This document shows positions 1 through 5,606 of a stretch of 5,606 nt of DNA, one piece after another. The stretch is from JAVZLQ01 sp049972525. Its GTDB lineage: Archaea; Thermoproteota; Bathyarchaeia; Bathyarchaeales; Bathycorpusculaceae. The notes below the pieces were generated by a model. That model ran no database searches, was not told where the DNA came from, and was given only the letters and a program-made list of their open reading frames with translations. The translations under genes and the position numbers were made by a program. The stretch is from the NCBI GenBank assembly GCA_049972525.1, contig JBMFKI010000027.1, forward strand, positions 1-5,606, written 5' to 3'. Numbering within the stretch: the first letter of the stretch is position 1; every line of letters begins with the position of its first letter.

Positions 1-1286
1 GCTATGTCTATTGGTTTATCTTTAGGCATAGTGCTATAAATGTATGCTCCCTTCTTACTTCCGATAGAATTTATGCTTGATGCTTTTCCACTGGATCCAA
101 AAATTCTTTGTTTCTTTTGCTGTTTAATGTCGATGAATATGGGAGAATTTGCGTTGAATATTTTCTCTTTAAACTGTTGGCTTGCCGTATCATGGTTGTT
201 ACGTTGACTATTTTTCTCTCCATTCACCGCTTTAGGGTTTTCTCCCGCGCTCCTTAAAAGGAGTTCTTCTAATATTTCACGAGGAATTTGTGGTCGTTCA
301 AAGGGTTTTTTCCTCATACGGTGGGGTAGGGCGAGTTCCATGGCTTCTAATACGTCTTCCCCATTTACTGTTTCGCGTTCATTGAAGGCTGCGATTGTTT
401 TGGCTGTTCGCGTTATAACTATGGGTGCCCTGTTGCTTATTGCTAGTTTTGAGCAGACATTTACAATTTTGTAGAGGGTGTCTTCTGGCACTTGGACTTT
501 TGGCAGAATTCTCTGAGCCTTCTCAATTTTGGTTTTTAAGTCGTTTTGAGCTTGTTGATATTTGGCTATGAATCTTTCCGGGTTTGCCTCGAACTCCTCA
601 ACTCTCTTTACGATTTCAGCCTGGAGGACTGGATCGGTTATGGGTTCAACTTCAACCTGAAGCCCAAACCTGTCAAGCAATTGGGGTCTAAGCTCGCCTT
701 CTTCAGGGTTCATTGTGCCTATGAGGATGAAGCGGCTTGGATGCGATACCGAAACGTTTTCCCTTTCAACTATGTTCACTCCACTGGCCGCCGCATCGAG
801 CAGTATGTCAGCCACATAGTCGTCAAGCAGATTAACTTCATCAATGTATAGTATGCCCCTGTTCGCTTCAGCAAGGAGCCCTGGATCAAGAGCCTTTATC
901 CCTTCCTTTAACGCTTTCTCTATGTTAAGTGTTCCTGCAACTCTATCTACTGTTGCGTTAAGAGGCAGGTTTACTATCCTAACCTTTCTTTTAATCCATT
1001 CGAGCTTCTCTCCACTTTTATACCTCTCATAGCAGGAATCGCACATTTCAAGCGGGTTTTCCGGATTACAGTTAAACGGGCAGTCCTTTACGACTTTTAT
1101 TTCTGGTAGAAGTTCCGCTAACGCCCTAACAGCTGTCGATTTTCCTGTGCCCTTCTGTCCGCGTATCAGAACCCCGCCTATCCTTGGGTTTATAGCGTTT
1201 AACAGCAGAGCTTTCTTCATCTTTTCTTGACCAACTATCGCAGCAAAAGGAAAAGTGAATCTTATATGATGCGGCATAGTTCTCAT
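1..1286 (-). CDS. chlD: ChlI/ChlD-type AAA+ subunit of cobalt/magnesium chelatase, 3' end cut by the window edge
   Basis: ATPase motor of a class I metal chelatase; it should form rings that drive metal insertion by the CobN-type subunit encoded just upstream. My translation gives 428 whole codons plus part of an Ala codon, open to the window edge. Seen: the family N-terminal FPFAAIVGQ at 12-20; Walker A GQKGTGKST at 43-51; four cysteines (C69, C73, C82, C85); Walker B ILYIDEVNLL at 145-154; sensor-1/arginine-finger stretch GTMNPEEGELRPQLLDRFG at 190-208; TRTAKTIAAF at 292-301; LPHRMRKKPFE at 320-330 closing the AAA+ part. A basic, Asn/Gln/Ser-rich linker follows (about 345-410), then GAYIYSTMPKDKPIDIA at 413-429, which in ChlD proteins leads directly into the VWA (integrin-I) domain. 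The gene is therefore ChlD-like or a ChlI-ChlD fusion, not a stand-alone ChlI; the VWA/MIDAS region is off-window. Start: ATG at 1286, 3 bases after the cobN stop; ATG at 1277 is possible. No strong Shine-Dalgarno is visible, so reinitiation is likely. Family certain; metal inferred. Confidence 0.93.
   Translation of the reverse strand, partial: MRTMPHHIRFTFPFAAIVGQEKMKKALLLNAINPRIGGVLIRGQKGTGKSTAVRALAELLPEIKVVKDCPFNCNPENPLEMCDSCYERYKSGEKLEWIKRKVRIVNLPLNATVDRVAGTLNIEKALKEGIKALDPGLLAEANRGILYIDEVNLLDDYVADILLDAAASGVNIVERENVSVSHPSRFILIGTMNPEEGELRPQLLDRFGLQVEVEPITDPVLQAEIVKRVEEFEANPERFIAKYQQAQNDLKTKIEKAQRILPKVQVPEDTLYKIVNVCSKLAISNRAPIVITRTAKTIAAFNERETVNGEDVLEAMELALPHRMRKKPFERPQIPREILEELLLRSAGENPKAVNGEKNSQRNNHDTASQQFKEKIFNANSPIFIDIKQQKKQRIFGSSGKASSINSIGSKKGAYIYSTMPKDKPIDI
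298..311 (-). other. Possible programmed -1 frameshift site at the end of the AAA+ domain of chlD
   Basis: At codons 326-327 the reading frame runs AGG AAA AAA CCC, a run of six A (311-306). A -1 slip there would read ACC, CTT and then stop at TGA (300-298), giving a product of about 329 residues ending a few residues after LPHRMRKK. That is the size and end point of a stand-alone ChlI. Programmed frameshifting in chlD that makes both subunits from one gene is known in bacteria and archaea. Against it: the heptamer is G AAA AAA rather than a perfect slippery site, the Lys-Lys codons may simply reflect protein sequence, and only weak downstream pairing is visible (ACGA at 297-294 with TCGT across an 11-base loop). 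Confidence 0.35.
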
Positions 1287-1289
1287 CCA

Positions 1290-4200
1290 TTATTCTTCTG
1301 ATTCAAGAATCTCCTCGGTCTTTAGATATTCATCTTCAAGCCTTTCAAGGGTTTGCTTATCAGCCTTCCAATATCCACGCTTAGCTGCCTCAAGGAGTTT
1401 TCCAATGATTTTTCGAAATGCCCAAACATTTGCATCCTTTATTCTTTCCGCTCTTTCTTTGTCAAATATGAGGTTTTCAGCCACTTTGCTCCACATCCAG
1501 TCTTCGACTCCTCCGAGCGTTGCTGATAAACCGAGCATATATTCAACCCTGTCAGCTATTTTAGTTGCCCCGTTAAAGCCGTGCTTAATCATCGCGTCCA
1601 ACCATTTAGGATTAATGGTCCTCGTAACTATGCCCCTTTTAACGGATTCGCCTGCATCCTCCACCTTTGTAGTTTCCCTAGTTGTGTCCGCCACAAGAAC
1701 TAGTGGACGCTTCCCGCTTCGGCTCTCAACAGCTTTCGTTAACCCGCCTAAGAATTCATAATAATGGTCTAGATCGGTTATTTCGTAGTCCACCGTGTCC
1801 CTTATCTGCGTAACTACCTCAACATTTGACAACAGCGAATCCAGCAGCTTTTCAGCCTCAACGCTTCGTCTTTTTTCACCATATGCAAATTTCATGCTTT
1901 CCATGTAGGCATTTACAAGTTCAGCTTCACTCTTCCACTCTGAAGACTCTATCAGCTTAGTTAAACTTGTCGCGTATAAGCCCTCAGGAGGACCAAAAAT
2001 TCTAAGAGACGCGTCTTCCCCGTAAACGCTTTCCATTTTGCGGATGTTAGCCTTAACATAGTTCATTTCTTCCGGCTCCTCAAGCGTTGCTACCTGTCGA
2101 ACGGCCTTGTCTAGGAGTTCAACAAGGTTATAGAATGTGTCGCGGAAAATTCCGCAGATTGTGACTACCACGTCTATTCTAGGCCTTCCAAGCTCTGAAA
2201 GCGGTATAACCGCTAAATCCCTTATGTATATGCTTTTCCAAACGGGCTTAACGCCTAGAAGGTGAAATACAGCTGCAATGGTCTCCCCTCCAGTCTTCAT
2301 GGTTTCAAAAGCCCATAACACCACGCTAACAACCTTAGGATACTTTCCATGCTTTTTGTAAAAGTTTCTAAGGTAATCCTCAGCTATTTTTCTTCCCCTT
2401 TCCATCGCAACCTCCGTAGGTATGTTTGTAGGGTCAAGCTGGTACGTATTCCTCCCCGTTGGGTAAACTTCAGGTGTTCTGATGAAGTCCCCGCCTGGCC
2501 CCGGCTCCACAAACTTTCCCTCAAGAGCCTTTAACACTACACCGATTTCATCAGAAGATACAATTCTCCCATAAACATCTTTTAGGAAGTTAAGTGTCTT
2601 CAAAACCTCATTCATGTTTACATTATTCAGCTTAGGCGTCGAACCATTTTGGATATATTCAGTTATAAGATTCTTAACCATTTCCTCCACATCGCTCAAA
2701 ACCTCAGAGTATCTTCTTCCATCATGGGACATGTTGTGAGGTTTCTCAAGAACCTCTGCATAGTTCAGCCCCTTAGACTCTAAAATAAGTCTGTGTAAGC
2801 TTCGGATTTCACCCCTATCATATCTTGACAAGAACGTTAGGTAGGCGATAACTTCGTCCATTGATGGCTTATCTCCGAGAACATGCAACCCTCTGGGAAT
2901 TATTGAGCGCTTAAAATCCTGTATTTTGTCGTAAATTTCCTCAACACTTGATCCTAACCCGTACTTTTGCGCTTTCTCCAAAACTCTTCTCGCAACCTCA
3001 TATGCCCTATCTTTGCCATATTGTAGAGAGTCAAAATACTCGATTGTAAGCCTCTCTAACTCCTCAAATTCCCCGTATAACCCGCTGGTCACCATGGGCG
3101 GACTGGCATGGTTTATTATTGTGGCGTAGCTGCGTCTTTTTGCTATTGAGGACTCTGAAGAATTAACCGCGTGGTAAACGTAAATGTTTGGAATGTCGGC
3201 TATCAGAATGTCTGGGAAGCAGTCTGATGAAAGGCCAACTTCTTTTCCGGGTAGAAACTCCAGTGTGCCATGTGTTCCAAGATGCATGATGGCGTCTGCT
3301 CCAAATTCGTCTTTAACCCAACCGTAGAAGGCGACATATTGATGGTGTGGAGGCAAATCCTTATCGTGATAAATTTTGGAGGCGTCTTCATGGACACCTC
3401 GAGAAGGTTGAAGACCGACGAAGACGTTTCCAAAAATTACGCCAGGAATTATTAGAGATGACTCATACACCATTATGTCTCCAGGAGGAGGCCCCCATTC
3501 CCTTAGTATGGCGTTTCTGGGTTTCTCAGGAAATCCTTCCAATATTTTGCAATATTTTTCTAGAGACATTTTGATCATTTCATCGAGTTTTGTAGGAGTT
3601 TGTATCCATTCTCCAGAATTAACAAGCCCCCTTGTGATGAAGATATCCTTCAGATCTTTGCCTGATGGCGTATCTGTTACATGGTATCCTTTTTCTTTCA
3701 TTGCCTTCAAAAGCCTTGATAAGCTTTCAAAGACGTCCAGGTTGGCCGCTTTTCCAATGTTCTCTTCTCCAGGAGGGTAGTTGTAAAGGATTATCGCTAT
3801 TCTTTTTTGACTGTTTGGTTTTCTTCTGAGGTTGACCCATTTTGCGGCTCTCTGCGCTAGCTTTTCAACACGATCTTCGATAGCAACATATTCCTCAAGC
3901 TTTACGCCCTCGGTCATCCTCTTTTTGACTGCATGGGTCACCACCGGCTCGTTTCTGCCGTCCAGCTCGGGCAGAATAACCGTTGTAACCACCTCTACTG
4001 GGGGTAAACCGTGCTTTGACTCAAACCATTCATCCACAGTATTTGAAGATAGATGCACGCCATGCAGAGCAGGAACATTCAACCTCAAAAGCAATTCTTT
4101 AGTTGTATCGTGGTCCCCGCCGATAGGTCCTCCCGCAAGCCTAAACCATAATAAATCGATGAAAGCTTCAACAATGGGCTTTCCATCAAGAAACATGAAC

Positions 4201-5036
4201 TTTTCTATTGCAAGATAATACCTTAAATCTGAGCAGAATATTGGAACGGCGCCCAAACCAAGCTCTTCAAGTTTTTCTGTTAAAAGTTTTGCCGCAGGAT
4301 ATGATTGATCATAATGATAACCGCCGTAGAAGAGTATGGCAACCAATGGGCGATCGCTGAACTCATACGATTGCAAGTGACGCCTTACGTCAGTATAGAT
4401 TTCCTCGGTCTTGAAGTTTTTAATCCCCATCGAAGGCATAACCACAGGTTCAGGAACATCGACGTCAATCCTTGCCTTGCAATACTCTTTCAACAATAAA
4501 AGAAGCATCGCGTAATAGTTCTGAAATGACGGCATGTCATAATATTTAAGAAGTAGACTGTAGTTTCTGGCGTGTTTAAGCATTCCTGCAGGCAATGCCC
4601 CGCCAAGTTTTTCAAACCTTTCACGCATTTTCAGGATTGTTCCATAATCTACCTTGCTTTTCTTGAAAATCCATCTAAACAGAGGTTTCTCTTTCAGACC
4701 CGCAAACCTACTTAAAGAGAAACTTCCAAGCCTTGTAAGATTGATTATTTCTGGAGAGCCCCCGACAAAAACAACAACCGTATTTTTTAAACCTTTAAGC
4801 TCCTCGCAAATTATTTTGCTCACAGCATCGCCGCCCCTAACATCTAGCAAAACCACTGAAGAGCTCCTCAGATCCTCCACAAATTTTTGAGCGTCAACAA
4901 GTCCACCGTCAACATCATATGTATTGTAAAATCTGAAATCAAGAACCCCTCCCAAGACCTCATTAACCTTTCTAACGGTATCCAGAAGACATGGTCTAAA
5001 CTGATAACCAACCATAACGATTTTGTGCCTAACCAT
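1290..5036 (-). CDS. cobN: CobN/BchH-family large subunit of cobalt (or magnesium) chelatase
   Basis: Large, substrate-binding subunit of an ATP-dependent cytoplasmic chelatase; known members insert Co(II) into hydrogenobyrinate a,c-diamide (CobN) or Mg(II) into protoporphyrin IX (BchH/ChlH). The 1248 residues are full length for the family. Seen in order: an N-terminal Rossmann-like region (about 1-95) followed by LTRLGSFSLSRF at 100-111; GGPIGGDHD at 302-310; YNYPPGEENIGKAANLD at 418-434; the most conserved block HLGTHGTLEFLPGK at 585-598, whose histidines are likely in the metal/tetrapyrrole site; IYVYHAVNSSESSIAKRR at 618-635; PTGRNTYQLDPTNIPT at 859-874; GRPRIDVVVTICGIFRD at 950-966; RIFGPPEGLYA at 1012-1022; and a C-terminal RGYWKADKQTLERL at 1220-1233. 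No frameshift or internal stop. The start is supported by GGTGA four bases upstream. The downstream partner is ChlD-type rather than CobS/CobT, the mixed arrangement known in archaea and some bacteria. Several blocks read more like BchH than proteobacterial CobN, so cobalt is the likelier but not proven metal. Confidence 0.93.
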   Translation of the reverse strand: MVRHKIVMVGYQFRPCLLDTVRKVNEVLGGVLDFRFYNTYDVDGGLVDAQKFVEDLRSSSVVLLDVRGGDAVSKIICEELKGLKNTVVVFVGGSPEIINLTRLGSFSLSRFAGLKEKPLFRWIFKKSKVDYGTILKMRERFEKLGGALPAGMLKHARNYSLLLKYYDMPSFQNYYAMLLLLLKEYCKARIDVDVPEPVVMPSMGIKNFKTEEIYTDVRRHLQSYEFSDRPLVAILFYGGYHYDQSYPAAKLLTEKLEELGLGAVPIFCSDLRYYLAIEKFMFLDGKPIVEAFIDLLWFRLAGGPIGGDHDTTKELLLRLNVPALHGVHLSSNTVDEWFESKHGLPPVEVVTTVILPELDGRNEPVVTHAVKKRMTEGVKLEEYVAIEDRVEKLAQRAAKWVNLRRKPNSQKRIAIILYNYPPGEENIGKAANLDVFESLSRLLKAMKEKGYHVTDTPSGKDLKDIFITRGLVNSGEWIQTPTKLDEMIKMSLEKYCKILEGFPEKPRNAILREWGPPPGDIMVYESSLIIPGVIFGNVFVGLQPSRGVHEDASKIYHDKDLPPHHQYVAFYGWVKDEFGADAIMHLGTHGTLEFLPGKEVGLSSDCFPDILIADIPNIYVYHAVNSSESSIAKRRSYATIINHASPPMVTSGLYGEFEELERLTIEYFDSLQYGKDRAYEVARRVLEKAQKYGLGSSVEEIYDKIQDFKRSIIPRGLHVLGDKPSMDEVIAYLTFLSRYDRGEIRSLHRLILESKGLNYAEVLEKPHNMSHDGRRYSEVLSDVEEMVKNLITEYIQNGSTPKLNNVNMNEVLKTLNFLKDVYGRIVSSDEIGVVLKALEGKFVEPGPGGDFIRTPEVYPTGRNTYQLDPTNIPTEVAMERGRKIAEDYLRNFYKKHGKYPKVVSVVLWAFETMKTGGETIAAVFHLLGVKPVWKSIYIRDLAVIPLSELGRPRIDVVVTICGIFRDTFYNLVELLDKAVRQVATLEEPEEMNYVKANIRKMESVYGEDASLRIFGPPEGLYATSLTKLIESSEWKSEAELVNAYMESMKFAYGEKRRSVEAEKLLDSLLSNVEVVTQIRDTVDYEITDLDHYYEFLGGLTKAVESRSGKRPLVLVADTTRETTKVEDAGESVKRGIVTRTINPKWLDAMIKHGFNGATKIADRVEYMLGLSATLGGVEDWMWSKVAENLIFDKERAERIKDANVWAFRKIIGKLLEAAKRGYWKADKQTLERLEDEYLKTEEILESEE

Positions 5037-5040
5037 ATGC

Positions 5041-5046
5041 TCACCC
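5041..5046 (-). promoter_or_regulatory. Ribosome binding site of cobN inside the end of the upstream gene
   Basis: GGGTGA on the minus strand is made of the last Gly codon and the TGA stop of the membrane-protein gene. It contains GGTGA, complementary to the archaeal 16S 3' end, and lies four bases (GCAT) before the cobN ATG at 5036. It fixes that start and means ribosomes finishing the first gene sit on the initiation site of the second, so the two are probably translationally coupled. Confidence 0.65.
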
Positions 5047-5547
5047 TAGAGCAATCTTCCGCAGTGTCTGCCTATACTTTAACGCGAGCAAACTGCCAGG
5101 AACGGTCAATAATGTACTTGGTATACCTACAACTATGAACCAAATCCACCAAGAAGTAAAAGGTAAACCGAAAAAAGTGTAAAGCGCGAATATCACAATC
5201 ATCGTCCCATAAAAAGACAACATACCGGATGTGACAACGCATTTTTTACAACACAATTTATGATGACTTAGAAAGAAATATAAGTCAAAAATCCCACCGC
5301 GGACAAGATGCACAACAGGCGCGAGAGGTGAGCCGAATATAAAGCCGTTTATTATTCCCACCAATAGCCCAATTACTGTTGGAACTCCCAGCTTATCCGT
5401 TATGCCATAAGACGTTAAGTAGAGGAAAGTAACCACTACTGCCCCTATTGTAGGATGGCCAACCCACGCAATCATGTGGGCAAAAGCGCTGCAAACAGAT
5501 ATAATCGCAACGAACACTACAATTACAGCGATGTATCTGGAATTCAT
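5041..5547 (-). CDS. Six-helix membrane protein resembling an ECF-transporter substrate-binding (S) component
   Basis: Small integral membrane protein, 168 residues, first gene of the operon. I see six hydrophobic segments at about 5-28, 33-49, 54-74, 78-94, 104-128 and 131-156, and a short basic tail (KYRQTLRKI). Size, six helices, the central pattern NGFIFGSPLAPVVHLVRGGIFDL (about 67-89, with P74, P77 and R83) and the C-terminal PSTLLTVPGSLLALK resemble S components of energy-coupling-factor vitamin/metal importers. Positive charges predict both ends in the cytoplasm, as in that family. No EcfA ATPase or EcfT gene is in the window, so it would have to share an energising module encoded elsewhere. 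Being co-transcribed with a tetrapyrrole chelatase suggests a metal, corrinoid or tetrapyrrole-precursor substrate; this is inference. Odd features: H24 and H31 near the end of helix 1, H80, and a cytoplasmic loop at 95-103 with HH followed by CCxxC. Start: the only ATG fitting the promoter position. An unrelated small membrane protein remains possible. Confidence 0.75.
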   Translation of the reverse strand: MNSRYIAVIVVFVAIISVCSAFAHMIAWVGHPTIGAVVVTFLYLTSYGITDKLGVPTVIGLLVGIINGFIFGSPLAPVVHLVRGGIFDLYFFLSHHKLCCKKCVVTSGMLSFYGTMIVIFALYTFFGLPFTSWWIWFIVVGIPSTLLTVPGSLLALKYRQTLRKIALG

Positions 5548-5570
5548 TTACACAAGGTATTGCAAGTAAA

Positions 5571-5586
5571 ATATATAAGTATTACG
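5571..5586 (-). promoter_or_regulatory. Archaeal BRE/TATA promoter of the chelatase operon, likely leaderless
   Basis: Read on the minus strand, CGTAATA (5586-5580) fits a TFB-recognition element and is followed by CTTATATAT (5579-5571), a good archaeal TATA box. The TATA centre near 5575 lies about 27-28 bases from the A of the ATG at 5547, so transcription should start at or within a few bases of the start codon. No Shine-Dalgarno-like sequence lies between 5548 and 5570, in agreement with a leaderless mRNA. As the two downstream genes follow at 4- and 3-base gaps, this is probably the promoter for all three. Confidence 0.75.
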
Positions 5587-5606
5587 AAAGTTAAAAAAAG
5601 TATTAC
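5577..5606. repeat. Two direct copies of a 9-base motif with 21-bp phasing, possible operator
   Basis: AAGTATTAC occurs at 5577-5585 and again, identical, at 5598-5606, which is 21 bp from start to start, or about two helical turns. The core GTATTAC is itself an odd palindrome (GTA-T-TAC). The inner copy overlaps the BRE/TATA box and the outer one ends exactly at the window edge, so the array may go on beyond it. A regulator bound here would lie on one face of the helix and could block TBP/TFB. In such AT-rich DNA, chance is a real alternative; the regulator, if any, is unknown. Confidence 0.4.

Noticed and set aside
250..263. Short hairpin CTCCTTTTAAGGAG on the minus strand as a terminator or frameshift stimulator
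   Set aside because: The stem is 5-6 bp with a very small loop, it lies inside coding sequence without a following T-tract, and it is over 40 bases from the A6 run, too far for a usual stimulator.
546..1032. Two plus-strand ORFs (101 and 62 codons) opposite the AAA+ gene
   Set aside because: They lie over the Walker B/sensor-1 and cysteine regions of the minus-strand chelatase gene, whose reading frame is fully explained by family motifs. Their translations show no recognisable domain.
1288..1290. ATG overlapping the cobN stop codon (TAATG) as the start of the next gene
   Set aside because: This ATG is in a different frame from the chelatase motor; its translation does not contain the Walker and ChlI motifs. 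The in-frame ATG is at 1286.
3203..3433. Minus-strand 76-codon ORF in another frame inside cobN
   Set aside because: It overlaps the most conserved CobN block (HLGTHGTLEFLPGK) in a shifted frame, has no convincing start signal and no recognisable protein features; it is a shadow.
3832..4218. Plus-strand ORF of 128 codons opposite cobN
   Set aside because: It lies fully within the minus-strand cobN frame and its Ser/Pro/Thr-rich translation is typical of antisense readings; no domain can be recognised.
5548..5606. Cobalamin riboswitch upstream of the operon
   Set aside because: The TATA position leaves essentially no untranslated leader, and only 59 bases are available; no conserved B12-box-like sequence is visible.

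Overview
The window looks like an archaeal chromosome fragment of moderate G+C. It carries one tightly packed operon read entirely on the minus strand, from right to left. The evidence for an archaeon is a BRE/TATA-type promoter instead of -35/-10 boxes, placed so that the first gene should be leaderless, together with heavy use of ATA and AGG/AGA codons. The proteins also have the archaeal style of a CobN/BchH-type chelatase paired with a ChlI/ChlD-type AAA+ partner. The phylum cannot be fixed from this sequence; an uncultivated lineage (Bathyarchaeia-like or euryarchaeal) is only a guess.

Layout in transcription order: (1) positions 5548-5606 hold the promoter and two copies of a 9-base direct repeat; (2) 5547-5041 encodes a 168-residue, six-segment membrane protein that resembles an ECF-transporter substrate-binding (S) component; (3) 5036-1290 encodes the 1248-residue large subunit of a cobalt/magnesium chelatase (CobN/BchH family); (4) 1286-1 encodes the N-terminal 428 residues of a ChlI/ChlD-type AAA+ chelatase motor, cut by the window edge just where the linker ends and the VWA domain should begin. 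The gaps between genes are 4 and 3 bases, so translation is probably coupled. No gene is supported on the plus strand; every plus-strand ORF lies over one of these three genes.

How the genes may work together: the ChlD-type protein hydrolyses ATP and drives the CobN-type subunit, which binds the tetrapyrrole and inserts the metal. In most archaea this would be Co(II) into a hydrogenobyrinate-type corrin for cobalamin. The membrane protein probably imports something the chelatase pathway needs, such as a metal, a corrinoid or a precursor; its substrate is not known. The points most worth checking are a possible programmed frameshift site at the end of the AAA+ domain that would yield a stand-alone small subunit from the same gene, the His/Cys-rich cytoplasmic loop of the transporter-like protein, and the paired 21-bp-phased repeats over the promoter.
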